The notes: generated by a model not told the origin, from the letters alone. A stretch of DNA of 64,000 bases from an uncultured Roseburia sp. (GCA_946002055.1 CAMFYL010000002.1:78014-142013), one strand, 5' to 3'. Numbered from the stretch's first letter, positions 47,366-58,273 are shown. Program-made: numbers and translations.

Positions 47366-48235
47366 ATGATTTTACTTTCACAAGTTTTATCAAATGGTAT
47401 TGTTGAACACTTGGAAGAGGGAGTGATGAAAAGTTGGCTGGAGTCGGTACTTCCTTCCATATTGAGCTTCTTTTGGAGCGTCTTTTTGGCCCTTGTGGTG
47501 GCTTATATCGGAGGCAAGGTTATCAACCTGCTTAGAAAAGGCTTGCGCAAGTCTCTGGAACGCAAAGATGCAGAAGAAGGGGTAAAGCAGTTTGTTGACC
47601 AAGTGTTTAAGGTGTTCTTATGGATTGTGGTGATTATCCTGATTTTAGGATTGTTTGGATTTACCGCATCATCCCTTGCTGCTGCAGTGGCATCTCTTGG
47701 TGTGACAGCTGGTCTGGCTTTACAGGGAAGCTTATCTAACTTCGCAGGTGGAGTGTTGATTTTGATGCTGCATCCATTTAGAGTAGGGGACTACATTATC
47801 GAGGATAATCATAAGAACGAAGGGACAGTTATTGAAATATCCATTTTTTACACCAAGCTTCGCACGGTAGATAACAAGATTATCGTGGTTCCAAATGGAA
47901 CCCTGGCTAATAACAGTTTGACCAATGCCACGAAAAGTGATCGACGTCAGATGGATTTGGTTATTCCAATTGGTTATGATGCGGATATCAAGAAAGCCAA
48001 GGATATTTTGCATAGACTTGTTATGGAAGAACAGAGAAGACTTCCGGAAGCGGATACGAATGTTTTCGTAAAGGAGTTAAACGGAAGCTCTGTGGACCTG
48101 GGGGTTCGTTTCTGGGTGCCCACAGAGGAATACTGGAAAGTGCGTTGGGATATGCTAGAGAATATTAAGCTGACCTTTGACGCAGAAGGAATTAGCATTC
48201 CATATACACAGATGGATGTACATGTGAAAAATTAA
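47366..48235 (+). CDS. Small-conductance mechanosensitive channel (MscS family)
   Basis: SLGVTAGLALQGSLSNFAGGVLILMLHPFRVGDYI and VVPNGTLANNSLTN. Confidence 0.93.
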   Translation: MILLSQVLSNGIVEHLEEGVMKSWLESVLPSILSFFWSVFLALVVAYIGGKVINLLRKGLRKSLERKDAEEGVKQFVDQVFKVFLWIVVIILILGLFGFTASSLAAAVASLGVTAGLALQGSLSNFAGGVLILMLHPFRVGDYIIEDNHKNEGTVIEISIFYTKLRTVDNKIIVVPNGTLANNSLTNATKSDRRQMDLVIPIGYDADIKKAKDILHRLVMEEQRRLPEADTNVFVKELNGSSVDLGVRFWVPTEEYWKVRWDMLENIKLTFDAEGISIPYTQMDVHVKN

Positions 48236-48267
48236 ATACAAAATTAATATATAGTATTGGAGAGAAT

Positions 48268-51171
48268 ATGATGCATAGTGCATATCAGCTGATTCGTACA
48301 GAACAGCTCACAGACATTAATTCAGAAGGTTATGTGTTGCGCCACAAGAAAAGTGGCGCTCATATTAGTTTAATCAAAAATGATGATGACAATAAGGTAT
48401 TCTACATTGGATTCCGCACACCGCCTATGGACTCAACCGGTGTGCCACACATTGTAGAGCATACCGTGCTTTGCGGTTCGGAAAAGTATCCCCTGAAGGA
48501 TCCCTTTGTAGAGTTGGTTAAGGGATCTTTGAATACATTTCTCAATGCCATTACCTATCCGGATAAGACGGTTTACCCCATTGCAAGTTGTAACGACAAG
48601 GATTTTAAGAACTTGATGGATGTATATTTGGATGCAGTGTTACATCCCAATATCTATCACGATCCTGAAATCTTTATGCAGGAGGGATGGCACTATGAAC
48701 TGGAACATGAAGATGACGAGCTTACCATTAATGGAGTTGTGTACAACGAGATGAAGGGAGCATTCTCCTCTCCGGATGATGTGGTAAATCGTGAGATGCT
48801 GGGCTCCTTGTTCCCTGATACCACGTATCATCACGAGTCCGGCGGCGACCCGGAGGTGATACCGGATTTAACCTACGAAGATTTTATTGATTTCCACAAG
48901 CGCTACTATCATCCTTGCAATTCTTATATTTACCTTTACGGTAATATGGATATGGAAGAGCGTCTTGACTATTTGGACAAGGAGTATTTGTCAAAATATC
49001 AGGCCATCGATTTGGATTCCGGCATTGGTATGCAGGCTCCTTTCGAAGAGGTGCGTATGGTGGATGCTACCTATCCTATTTCCGCCGGGGAAGATGAGAA
49101 GGACGCCACATACCTTGCGTATTCTGTAGCAGTGGCAGATGCCTTGGACCAGGAGTTATATCAGGCCTTTGATGTGTTGGAGTATGCACTTCTCAGTGCT
49201 CCGGGAGCACCGGTAAAAAATGCACTTCTGGAAAAGGGCATTGGAAAAGATATTATAGGCTCCTATGATACCGGAATGCTACAGCCAATGTTTTCGGTTG
49301 TGGCAAAGGGTGCCAATCCGGAAGATAAGCAGCGTTTCTTAGATACTGTAATGGAAGTATTTCGGGAGCAGGCAGAAAATGGAATTGATAAGAAGGCACT
49401 TCTTGCCGGAATCAATGCATCACAGTTTAGCTTCCGGGAGGCGGACTTTGGCAGTTTTCCTAAGGGATTGATTTTTGGCCTTAACTGTCTGGATAGCTGG
49501 CTTTACGATGACAATCAGCCTTTTACGCATCTCTACGGCGTAAAGGTGTTAGATGGCCTGAAGGAAAAGGTAAATACAGATTACTTCGAAAAGCTCATTG
49601 ATAAGTATTTGCTTCACAATACACATGCATCCCTTTTGATGGTGGCACCGGAAAAGGGACTGGTAACCCGTCAAGAAGAGAAATTAAAAGAAGAATTAAG
49701 AAACAAGAAAACGGCTATGTCAAAGGAGGATATCCAAAAGCTGATTCAACAGACAAAAATGTTAAAACAGCATCAGCAGGAGCCTTCTACCAAGGAACAG
49801 TTGGAATGCCTGCCGATGCTTACAAGAGCGGATCTTAAGAGGGAAGCCAGAAAGCTGGATTTGGAAGAGAAGAAGATTTCAGATATCACAGTGCTTCATC
49901 ACAACGTCTTTACCAGTGGAATTCATTACTTGAACCTTGTATTTGACGTGGCTGACATTTCTCAGGAGGACTGGGGATATCTTTCTCTTATGAGCCGTAT
50001 GCTTGGACTTGTTGACACAGAGGAGTACACCTACGGTGAATTCGCCAATGAGGTGAACATTCACACCGGCGGCATCAATGCTTCCCTGGCTGTGTATGCA
50101 AGAGAAAACAATGATTACCGTATGACGCTGGAAGTTCGCGGTAAGTTCTTATATGAGAATATGGCGCAGGCTACACATTTGATGGAGCAGATGATGCTTC
50201 ACTCAAAATTTGATGATGAGAATCGTATCCGGGAAATGATCGCCTTACAGAAGTCTCGCTTGGAAATGCGTATGAACAGTGCGGGAAATGCCGTTGCTGC
50301 CAGCAGAGCGTTGGCTGGATTTTCGGTGCCGGCTAAGATTTCTGAATCAACATCCGGCATTGCATATTATCAGTTCTTAAAAGACTTGGAAGAAAACTAT
50401 GAAGAAAAGAAAGCCATGATCGCTAAAAAGTGTCAGGAATTAATGGTGCATGTGTTTAGAGCCCAGCATCTTTTGGTTAGTTCCACAGGTGATGATGTTG
50501 CCTTGCGTCAGGTGGAAAGCTATTTGCCTGACCTAAAGGAGAAACTCTTTACAACACCATTTACGCCGGTTGAGAACAACATTGTGTTAGAACCTAAGAA
50601 GGAAGGCTTCGGGGATGCTTCACAGGTGCAGTATGTGTGCAGAGCAGGTAACTTTGTGAAAGCCGGGTATGAAAAGACAGGGGTGCTTAACATCCTAAAG
50701 GTGATTTTGAGTTATGATTACTTCTGGATTCATATTCGCGTAAAAGGTGGCGCTTATGGCTGCCGCAGCGTATTTTCAAGAAATGGTGATACCTACTTTG
50801 TGTCATACCGTGATCCAAACTTAGAAAAGACCAATCAGGTCTTTGAAGAGACGGCAGATTACCTGGCAGATTTTTCTGTAGATGAACGAGACATGACAAA
50901 GTATATCATTGGCACCATCAGTGAGATGGACACACCACTGACTCCGTCTCAGCGGGGAACTCGTGCCCTTTCAGCATACTTACAGGGCATCACCTTTGAG
51001 GAAATTCAGAACACAAGAAATCAAGTCATTGATGCAACCGTAGAGGATGTGCGTGCCGCAGCCAAACTTGTGGAAGACACCATGAAGCAGGGATATTTCT
51101 GCGTGGTAGGTAATGAAGATGTGTTAGAGGAATCCAAGGATTTGTTTGATTCTTTGGAGAATCTATTTTAA
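48268..51171 (+). CDS. M16C-family insulinase-like metalloprotease
   Basis: GVPHIVEHTVLCGSEKYPLKDPFVEL (HxxEH), NTFLNAITYPDKTVYP, ~967 aa. Confidence 0.94.
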   Translation: MMHSAYQLIRTEQLTDINSEGYVLRHKKSGAHISLIKNDDDNKVFYIGFRTPPMDSTGVPHIVEHTVLCGSEKYPLKDPFVELVKGSLNTFLNAITYPDKTVYPIASCNDKDFKNLMDVYLDAVLHPNIYHDPEIFMQEGWHYELEHEDDELTINGVVYNEMKGAFSSPDDVVNREMLGSLFPDTTYHHESGGDPEVIPDLTYEDFIDFHKRYYHPCNSYIYLYGNMDMEERLDYLDKEYLSKYQAIDLDSGIGMQAPFEEVRMVDATYPISAGEDEKDATYLAYSVAVADALDQELYQAFDVLEYALLSAPGAPVKNALLEKGIGKDIIGSYDTGMLQPMFSVVAKGANPEDKQRFLDTVMEVFREQAENGIDKKALLAGINASQFSFREADFGSFPKGLIFGLNCLDSWLYDDNQPFTHLYGVKVLDGLKEKVNTDYFEKLIDKYLLHNTHASLLMVAPEKGLVTRQEEKLKEELRNKKTAMSKEDIQKLIQQTKMLKQHQQEPSTKEQLECLPMLTRADLKREARKLDLEEKKISDITVLHHNVFTSGIHYLNLVFDVADISQEDWGYLSLMSRMLGLVDTEEYTYGEFANEVNIHTGGINASLAVYARENNDYRMTLEVRGKFLYENMAQATHLMEQMMLHSKFDDENRIREMIALQKSRLEMRMNSAGNAVAASRALAGFSVPAKISESTSGIAYYQFLKDLEENYEEKKAMIAKKCQELMVHVFRAQHLLVSSTGDDVALRQVESYLPDLKEKLFTTPFTPVENNIVLEPKKEGFGDASQVQYVCRAGNFVKAGYEKTGVLNILKVILSYDYFWIHIRVKGGAYGCRSVFSRNGDTYFVSYRDPNLEKTNQVFEETADYLADFSVDERDMTKYIIGTISEMDTPLTPSQRGTRALSAYLQGITFEEIQNTRNQVIDATVEDVRAAAKLVEDTMKQGYFCVVGNEDVLEESKDLFDSLENLF

Positions 51172-51188
51172 AAACAAGGGAGAAGCAT

Positions 51189-52103
51189 ATGACGAATCAG
51201 TTTAAATCAGGTTTTGTCACCATTATTGGAAGGCCCAATGTGGGAAAATCCACATTGATGAATCAATTGATTGGACAGAAAATAGCCATCACCTCCAATA
51301 AGCCACAAACTACGAGAAATCGAATCCAGACAGTCTATACAGACCCAAAAGTAGGACAGATTGTATTTCTGGATACCCCTGGTATTCATCAGGCAAAGAA
51401 CAAGCTGGGTGAGTATATGGTAAATGTGGCACATCACACCATGAGGGATGTGGATGTGATTCTTTGGCTGGTAGAGCCTTCGGATTTTATCGGAGGAGGC
51501 GATCGCCATATTATTGAACAGCTAAAAAAGACCACCACGCCGGTCATTCTTGTAATTAATAAGATTGATTCTGTGGATAGAGAGTCTATTTTTGGCGTTA
51601 TCGATGCCTTTAGCAAGCTTTATGATTTTGCAGAGGTGGTTCCGCTTTCTGCCCTTCGAGGTCAGAATTGTGATGTTTTGCTGGAACAGATTTTCAAATA
51701 CTTGCCCTATGGCCCTGCCTACTATGATGAGGATGTGGTAACAGACCAGCCACAGCGTCAGATTGTGGCAGAGATTATCCGTGAAAAGGCACTCCACGCT
51801 TTAAATGACGAGGTGCCTCACGGCATCGCAGTTTCCATTGATCAGATGAAATGGTGCGATGGCAAACCGGGCATTTACAATATTGATGCCACTATTATCT
51901 GTGAGCGGGATTCTCATAAAGGTATCATTATTGGAAAGGGTGGAGCCATGCTGAAAAAGATAGGTTCCAATGCCCGTTTTGAATGTGAAAAAATGCTGGA
52001 AGAAAGAGTGAATTTAAAACTCTGGGTTAAGGTTAAGAAGGACTGGAGAGATAGTGATTATCTCATCAAGAACTTTGGATATCGCAAGGACGATATGGAA
52101 TAG
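51189..52103 (+). CDS. era: GTPase Era
   Basis: GRPNVGKSTLMNQLIGQKIAITSNKPQTTRNRI, DTPGIH, NKID, KH-domain IGKGGAMLKKIG. Confidence 0.97.
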   Translation: MTNQFKSGFVTIIGRPNVGKSTLMNQLIGQKIAITSNKPQTTRNRIQTVYTDPKVGQIVFLDTPGIHQAKNKLGEYMVNVAHHTMRDVDVILWLVEPSDFIGGGDRHIIEQLKKTTTPVILVINKIDSVDRESIFGVIDAFSKLYDFAEVVPLSALRGQNCDVLLEQIFKYLPYGPAYYDEDVVTDQPQRQIVAEIIREKALHALNDEVPHGIAVSIDQMKWCDGKPGIYNIDATIICERDSHKGIIIGKGGAMLKKIGSNARFECEKMLEERVNLKLWVKVKKDWRDSDYLIKNFGYRKDDME

Positions 52104-52182
52104 ACTTTCCATTTTTTCTCTCGTATATCCCCAAGAGGGCTGGCAATCCTAATACCAAGACAGGTATGGGAGGAGCGGCTAT

Positions 52183-52383
52183 ATGGGCGAGTTATGGGAC
52201 AAATTCTATGCCACCGGAAAGGTGGATGACTATTTGGCGTATTGCAGTAAGGAGGAGAAAACATCCCATGGGATTTCATATCGTTCTAACGGGAATGGTA
52301 CTCTCTGCAATTCCCATAGGAGAGTACGACAAGAGAGTGACGATTCTCACCAAGGAGAGAGGGAAGATAACAGCTTTTGTTAG
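52183..52383 (+). CDS. YqzL-like small protein overlapping recO
   Basis: MGELWDKFYATGKVDDYLAYCSKEEK resembles YqzL (position between era and recO also fits); continues out of frame ~115 nt into recO. Confidence 0.45.
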   Translation: MGELWDKFYATGKVDDYLAYCSKEEKTSHGISYRSNGNGTLCNSHRRVRQESDDSHQGEREDNSFC

Positions 52384-53005
52384 AGGAGCCAGAAGGTCCA
52401 ACAATCAGATGTTGGCAGCGGCGAATCCGTTTGCCTTTGGTCAGTTTGAAGTGTACCAGGGCAAAAGTACATATACGGTTGCCAGAGCAGAAATATCCAA
52501 TTATTTCCGGGAATTGGCGGAAGATTTTGATATGGTCTGCTATGGCTATTATTTTTTGGAAGTGGCGGAATACTTTTCACAGGAAAATGCAGATGAGAAG
52601 GAGCGGCTCCGTCTTTTGTATCAGACCCTTCGGGCGTTGGAGAGCCGCAAGTTTTCCTTTGAGCTGATTCGAGGAATATACGAGCTGCGCAATATGGCAA
52701 TCAACGGTGAGTATCCCAATATATACTCCTGTGTAAAATGTGGAAAAGAAGAAGACATTGATTTTTTTAGTATGCGCTTGCGGGGCTGTCTCTGCAAGGA
52801 TTGTGCCAAGAAAGAAGGAGGAAATCCTATGGATGGCGCAACCCGCTACGCTATGCAGTATGTGATTTCTACCCCCATTGAAAGGCTTTATACGTTTCAA
52901 TTATCCCCACAGGTTATGGATGAATTTTTGCGTCTGATTACGTCCTATCGGAAGCATGATTGGGCCCATACATTTAAGTCGGAGGAGTTTTTGAAAATAG
53001 GTTAG
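52269..53005 (+). CDS. recO: DNA repair protein RecO
   Basis: IVLTGMVLSAIPIGEYDKRVTILTKERGKITAFVRGARR; zinc Cys CVKCGKEED...CLCKDCA. ATG at 52269 preceded by TAAGGAGG. Confidence 0.9.
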
Positions 53006-53022
53006 TTTGTGGGTTCTATGTC

Positions 53023-53051
53023 TTGAAAATCCAAGGGTTACATAGTATAAT
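53023..53051 (+). promoter_or_regulatory. Strong candidate sigma-A promoter
   Basis: TTGAAA - 17 bp - TATAAT. Confidence 0.7.
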
Positions 53052-53086
53052 AGTGCGGATTATTAGAAAAACACGAGGTGAATAAT

Positions 53087-53809
53087 ATGAACGAAGGGCT
53101 AAATACAAAACCTTCATCAAAGGAAGCAAAGGCAAAGCGTGCGAAAGAGATGCAGGTGAAGCGCAATAAGGCAATCAGAAATCGTTTGATTGCGCTCTGT
53201 GTGATCGCTGTGGCAGTGATTGGAGCTGTGGCATTTTTCGTGTGTAAGATGCTGGGAGTCTTTGATAAGCAAACTGAAGTTAGCACACTTACACTGACTG
53301 ACGATGGCAAAGTGATTTGCGAAGAAGTAACTACGTTTGATGAGAGTTTTTATGATAAAGGAGAACTGAAGAAGTTCATAAAGACCGAAATTGATAAATA
53401 CAATCAAAAGGCCGGTTCCGGTAAAGTGAAGCTTGATACCTTAAAGGTTTCAGGTAAAACTGCATATGCTAAGACAATCTACGCATCTTGTGAGGATTAC
53501 CAGGCATTTACCGGCATTGATGTATATGCAGGCACTGTAAAAAAGGCTAAGAAGTCATATGATTTCCAGGATGCATTTGTCACTGTAAAAGAGGGTGTGA
53601 AGGGCACACAGGCAGAGACCCTTGACATTACCTCACAGGGCAAGCTGAAAGTGTTGATTGTCAAAGAGAATATCAATGTGGTTGTTCCCGGGGAAATCAT
53701 CTACGTTTCCGATGGTGCTACCACCATGGTGGACAAGAACACAGTGTCCATCGCCCAGCCGGATGGCAACCAGGACGCAACCCAGTTGACCTATATTTTG
53801 TATAAGTAG
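53087..53809 (+). CDS. Membrane-anchored protein of unknown function
   Basis: Basic N-terminus then a single TM (RLIALCVIAVAVIGAVAFFVCKM) and an extracytoplasmic domain. Confidence 0.7.
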   Translation: MNEGLNTKPSSKEAKAKRAKEMQVKRNKAIRNRLIALCVIAVAVIGAVAFFVCKMLGVFDKQTEVSTLTLTDDGKVICEEVTTFDESFYDKGELKKFIKTEIDKYNQKAGSGKVKLDTLKVSGKTAYAKTIYASCEDYQAFTGIDVYAGTVKKAKKSYDFQDAFVTVKEGVKGTQAETLDITSQGKLKVLIVKENINVVVPGEIIYVSDGATTMVDKNTVSIAQPDGNQDATQLTYILYK

Positions 53810-53846
53810 GGTGGTTTGCTACTTGGTTTTTAACGATGTAACATAA

Positions 53847-53991
53847 GTTGTACCCGGTAACTCTTCTGGATGTGGGGTACTTTGGTCGCGGTCGGTACTT
53901 ATGTGGTGCTTTGGCAGCACATTATGTACCGCTACCAGCGACCAGTAGCGAAAGCGTGCCCTACATGCAGAATGAGTTATCTGGGTGCAAC
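53847..53991. repeat. Foldback element, copy B, upstream of glyS
   Basis: Arms GTTGTACCCGGTAACTCTTCTGGATGT / ACATGCAGAATGAGTTATCTGGGTGCAAC around GGGTACTTTGGTCGCGGTCGGTACTTATG...ATGTACCGCTACCAGCGACCAGTAGCGAAAGCGTGCCC. Confidence 0.8.
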
Positions 53992-54025
53992 GTAGAGTAT
54001 ATATAGATAGAGAGAGGAAAAAGTT

Positions 54026-55423
54026 ATGGAAAAGACAATGGACAAGATTGTGGCTTTGTGTAAGTCAAGAGGTTTTGTATATCCGGGTTCTGAGATTTAT
54101 GGAGGTTTGGCTAACAGCTGGGATTACGGTAATCTTGGTGTGGAGCTGAAGAATAATATTAAGAAGGCATGGTGGCAGAAGTTTGTGCAGGAGAACCCTT
54201 ACAACGTAGGTATTGATAGTGCCATCATTATGAATCCACAGACATGGGTGGCTTCCGGACATCTTGGAGGTTTTTCGGATCCATTGATGGATTGTAGAGA
54301 GTGTCATGAGAGATTTCGTGCAGATAAGATTATTGAGGATTTTGCAGCAGAAAATGGGATTGAGCTTGAGACTTCAGTAGATGGTTGGTCGACAGATGAG
54401 ATGATGGGATTCATTAAGGAGCACAGTGTTCCATGTCCAACCTGTGGCAAGCATGACTTTACAGATATCCGTCAGTTTAACTTAATGTTCAAGAGTTTTA
54501 TGGGTGTAACTGAGGATGCTAAGAATACGGTATACCTTCGTCCTGAGACGGCACAGGGTATTTTCGTTAATTTCAAGAATGTGCAGCGTACATCAAGAAA
54601 GAAGCTTCCATTTGGTATCGGTCAGATTGGAAAGTCTTTCCGTAACGAGATTACACCGGGTAACTTTATTTTCCGTACAAGAGAGTTTGAGCAGATGGAG
54701 CTTGAATTCTTCTGTGAGCCGGGAACAGACCTTGAGTGGTTTCAGTACTGGAGAGGCTTCTGCCGTGATTGGCTGTTGTCTCTTGGTATGAAGGAAGAGG
54801 AACTTCGTCTTCGTGACCATGATCCGGCTGAGTTGGCATTTTACTCTAAGGGAACAACAGACATTGAGTTCTTATTCCCATTTGGATGGGGTGAGCTTTG
54901 GGGTATTGCCGATCGTACCGATTACGATTTGACACAGCATCAGAATACATCCGGTCAGGATCTGACATACTTCGATGATGTTAAGGGCGAGAGATATGTG
55001 CCATATGTTATTGAGCCATCCTTGGGGGCTGACCGTATCTTGCTTGCATTTCTTTGTGCAGCGTATGATGAGGAGAATATCGGCACAGAAGAGAAGCCGG
55101 ATATGAGAACCGTGCTTCATTTACATCCGGTGTTGGCACCGGTTAAGATTGGTGTGTTGCCACTTTCCAAGAAGTTAAATGAGGGTGCTGAGAAGGTGTT
55201 TGCCCAGTTGTCTAAGAAGTACAACTGTGAGTTTGACGACAGAGGTAACATCGGTAAGCGTTATCGTCGCCAGGACGAGATTGGTACACCATTCTGTGTA
55301 ACATATGATTTCGAGTCAGAAGAGGATGGTGCAGTTACTGTCCGTGACCGTGATACCATGGAGCAGGAGCGTATCAAGATTGAGGATTTAGAGAGCTATT
55401 TTGCCAAGAAATTTGAGTGGTAA
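54026..55423 (+). CDS. glyS: Glycyl-tRNA synthetase (class II, homodimeric)
   Basis: [75 protein letters not shown]. Confidence 0.96.
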   Translation: MEKTMDKIVALCKSRGFVYPGSEIYGGLANSWDYGNLGVELKNNIKKAWWQKFVQENPYNVGIDSAIIMNPQTWVASGHLGGFSDPLMDCRECHERFRADKIIEDFAAENGIELETSVDGWSTDEMMGFIKEHSVPCPTCGKHDFTDIRQFNLMFKSFMGVTEDAKNTVYLRPETAQGIFVNFKNVQRTSRKKLPFGIGQIGKSFRNEITPGNFIFRTREFEQMELEFFCEPGTDLEWFQYWRGFCRDWLLSLGMKEEELRLRDHDPAELAFYSKGTTDIEFLFPFGWGELWGIADRTDYDLTQHQNTSGQDLTYFDDVKGERYVPYVIEPSLGADRILLAFLCAAYDEENIGTEEKPDMRTVLHLHPVLAPVKIGVLPLSKKLNEGAEKVFAQLSKKYNCEFDDRGNIGKRYRRQDEIGTPFCVTYDFESEEDGAVTVRDRDTMEQERIKIEDLESYFAKKFEW

Positions 55424-55437
55424 TTCTATAACGTATG

Positions 55438-55477
55438 GAAACTGTCATTTCAGTGTGCTGAAATGGCAGTTTTTTTG
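55438..55477 (+). terminator. Rho-independent terminator
   Basis: AAACTGTCATTTCAG tgtg CTGAAATGGCAGTTT TTTT. Confidence 0.85.
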
Positions 55478-55498
55478 TGGAAAAAACAGAAAAAAACA

Positions 55499-55526
55499 TT
55501 GATAAATTGCCAAATTATGATAAAAT
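55499..55526 (+). promoter_or_regulatory. Candidate sigma-A promoter for ppdK
   Basis: TTGATA - 16 bp - TAAAAT. Confidence 0.5.
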
Positions 55527-55615
55527 TGATAAGGACGCTTAGCGTCAGGAATGAAGTAATCAGTAAGATGAAATTCAAAGCTGTTACGAATTATGTGTTT
55601 TAGGAGGAAAAAAAG

Positions 55616-58252
55616 ATGGCAAACAAATGGGTCTACACCTTCGCTGAAGGTAACATGTCCATGAGAAACCTTCTTGGTGGTAAGGGTGCAAACCTTGCAG
55701 AGATGACTGAAATCGGTCTTCCGGTACCACAGGGTTTCACAATCACAACAGAGGCTTGTACTCAGTACTATGAGGACGGTCGTAAGATCAATGACGAGAT
55801 TATGTCACAGGCTATGGAAGGTGTAGCTTGGATGGAGAAGGTAAACGGTAAGAAGTTTGGTGATCTCGAGAATCCACTTCTTGTTTCTGTTCGTTCCGGT
55901 GCTCGTGCTTCAATGCCGGGTATGATGGATACAATCCTTAACCTTGGTTTGAATGACGAAGTAGTAGAGGCTATGATCAAGGGTAACCCAGATCCAGCTT
56001 TCGAGCGTTTCGTTTACGATTCATATAGAAGATTTATCCAGATGTTCTCTGACGTTGTTATGGAAGTTGGTAAGAAGTATTTCGAGCAGCTTATCGACGA
56101 GATGAAGGAGAAGAAGGGTGTTCAGTTCGACGTAGAACTTACAGCAGCTGACCTTAAGGAATTGGCTGGACAGTTCAAGGCTGAGTACAAGAACCAGATC
56201 GGTGAAGACTTCCCTTCAGATCCAGTAGAGCAGTTGAAGTTGGCTATTGAGGCTGTATTTAAGTCATGGGATAACCCACGTGCTAACGTATACCGCCGTG
56301 ACAACGATATCCCATACTCTTGGGGTACAGCTGTTAACGTAATGCCAATGGTATTCGGTAACTTGAATGATAAGTCAGGTACTGGTGTTGCATTTACTCG
56401 TGACCCAGCTACCGGTGAGAATAAGTTGATGGGTGAGTTCCTTATCAACGCACAGGGCGAGGACGTAGTTGCCGGTGTTCGTACACCAATGCCAATCGCT
56501 GAGATGGAAGAGAAGTTCCCAGAGGCATATGCTCAGTTCATCGAAGTATGTGAGACTCTTGAGAACCACTACCATGACATGCAGGATATGGAGTTCACAA
56601 TTGAGAACGAGAAGTTGTACATGCTTCAGTGCCGTAACGGTAAGAGAACAGCTCCAGCTGCTCTTAAGATTGCATGTGATTTGGTTGATGAAGGACATAA
56701 GACAGAGGAAGAAGCAGTTGCTATGATCGATCCTCGTAACTTAGATACACTTCTTCACCCACAGTTCGACGCAGCATCTTTGAAGTCTGCTACACCAATC
56801 GGTAAGGGTCTTGGAGCTTCTCCGGGAGCTGCTTGCGGTAAGGTTGTATTTACAGCAGATGACGCTGTAGAATGGGCTGAGAGAGGCGAGAAGGTTGTTC
56901 TTGTTCGTCTTGAGACATCTCCAGAAGATATTACAGGTATGAAGGCTGCTCAGGGTATCTTGACAGTTCGTGGTGGTATGACATCTCACGCTGCTGTAGT
57001 TGCTCGTGGTATGGGTACTTGCTGTGTATCTGGTTGTGGCGATATCAACATGGATGAGGAGAACAAGAAGTTCACATTGGCTGGTCAGACATTTACAGAG
57101 GGATCTGAGATCTCTATCGATGGTACAACAGGTAACATCTACGCTGGTTTGATCCCAACTGTTGATGCAACAATCGCTGGTGAGTTCGGCCGCGTTATGG
57201 CTTGGGCTGACAAGATTAGAACTCTTAAGGTTCGTACAAATGCAGATACTCCTGCAGATGCTAAGAAGGCTCGTGAGCTTGGTGCAGAAGGTATCGGTCT
57301 TTGCCGTACAGAGCATATGTTCTTCGAGGAAGACAGAATTGCTGCTTTCCGTGAGATGATCTGTGCAGATACAGTAGAAGAAAGAGAAGCTGCTCTTGAG
57401 AAGATTCTTCCATATCAGCAGGGAGACTTCAAGGCACTTTATGAAGCATTGGAAGGATGCCCAGTTACCATTCGTTTCTTGGATCCACCACTTCATGAGT
57501 TCGTTCCTACAGAGGAAGCTGACATTAAGAAGTTGGCTGACGCTCAGGGCAAGAGTGTAGAAGACATTAAGGCAATCATCGACAGCTTACATGAGTTCAA
57601 CCCAATGATGGGTCACAGAGGATGCCGTCTTGCTGTAACATATCCGGAAATTGCTAAGATGCAGACTAAGGCTGTTATCCGTGCAGCAATCGAAGTTCAG
57701 AAGGCACATGCTGACTGGAACGTTAAGCCTGAAATCATGATTCCACTTGTATGTGAAATCGAAGAGCTTAAGAATGTTAAGAAGGTAGTAGTAGAGACAG
57801 CTGACGCTGAAATCGCTGCTGCTGGTGTTAACTTAGAGTACGAAGTTGGTACAATGATCGAGATCCCAAGAGCTGCTCTTACAGCTGATGAGATCGCTAC
57901 AGAAGCTGATTTCTTCTGCTTCGGTACAAACGACTTGACTCAGATGACATTTGGATTCTCTCGTGACGATGCTGGTAAGTTCTTGGATGCTTACTATGAT
58001 GCTAAGATCTTCGAGAACGATCCATTTGCTAAGTTGGATCAGAACGGTGTTGGTAAGTTAATGGAGACAGCTATCAAGCTTGGTAAGCCTGTTAATCCTA
58101 ACCTTCACATCGGTATCTGTGGTGAGCACGGTGGAGATCCTTCATCTGTTGAGTTCTGCCACAAGATTGGTCTTGACTATGTGTCATGTTCACCATTCCG
58201 TGTGCCAATCGCAAGACTTGCTGCAGCTCAGGCTGTAATTAACAACAAGTAA
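55616..58252 (+). CDS. ppdK: Pyruvate, phosphate dikinase
   Basis: GGKGANLAEMTEIGLPVPQGFTITTEAC, GGMTSHAAVVARGMGTCCVSGC, GLCRTEHMFF, ICGEHGGDPSSVEFCHKIGLDYVSCSPFRVPIARLAAAQA. Confidence 0.98.
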   Translation: MANKWVYTFAEGNMSMRNLLGGKGANLAEMTEIGLPVPQGFTITTEACTQYYEDGRKINDEIMSQAMEGVAWMEKVNGKKFGDLENPLLVSVRSGARASMPGMMDTILNLGLNDEVVEAMIKGNPDPAFERFVYDSYRRFIQMFSDVVMEVGKKYFEQLIDEMKEKKGVQFDVELTAADLKELAGQFKAEYKNQIGEDFPSDPVEQLKLAIEAVFKSWDNPRANVYRRDNDIPYSWGTAVNVMPMVFGNLNDKSGTGVAFTRDPATGENKLMGEFLINAQGEDVVAGVRTPMPIAEMEEKFPEAYAQFIEVCETLENHYHDMQDMEFTIENEKLYMLQCRNGKRTAPAALKIACDLVDEGHKTEEEAVAMIDPRNLDTLLHPQFDAASLKSATPIGKGLGASPGAACGKVVFTADDAVEWAERGEKVVLVRLETSPEDITGMKAAQGILTVRGGMTSHAAVVARGMGTCCVSGCGDINMDEENKKFTLAGQTFTEGSEISIDGTTGNIYAGLIPTVDATIAGEFGRVMAWADKIRTLKVRTNADTPADAKKARELGAEGIGLCRTEHMFFEEDRIAAFREMICADTVEEREAALEKILPYQQGDFKALYEALEGCPVTIRFLDPPLHEFVPTEEADIKKLADAQGKSVEDIKAIIDSLHEFNPMMGHRGCRLAVTYPEIAKMQTKAVIRAAIEVQKAHADWNVKPEIMIPLVCEIEELKNVKKVVVETADAEIAAAGVNLEYEVGTMIEIPRAALTADEIATEADFFCFGTNDLTQMTFGFSRDDAGKFLDAYYDAKIFENDPFAKLDQNGVGKLMETAIKLGKPVNPNLHIGICGEHGGDPSSVEFCHKIGLDYVSCSPFRVPIARLAAAQAVINNK

Positions 58253-58273
58253 TTATTGCATTCGTGCATAATA

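Noticed and set aside
53810-54025. Glycine T-box or other riboswitch upstream of glyS
   Set aside because: The structured region matches the dispersed copies A and C next to unrelated genes, and lacks the T-box consensus and a terminator.
56741-57496. 251-aa ORF on the - strand
   Set aside because: Antisense to ppdK, whose + strand translation is unambiguous.
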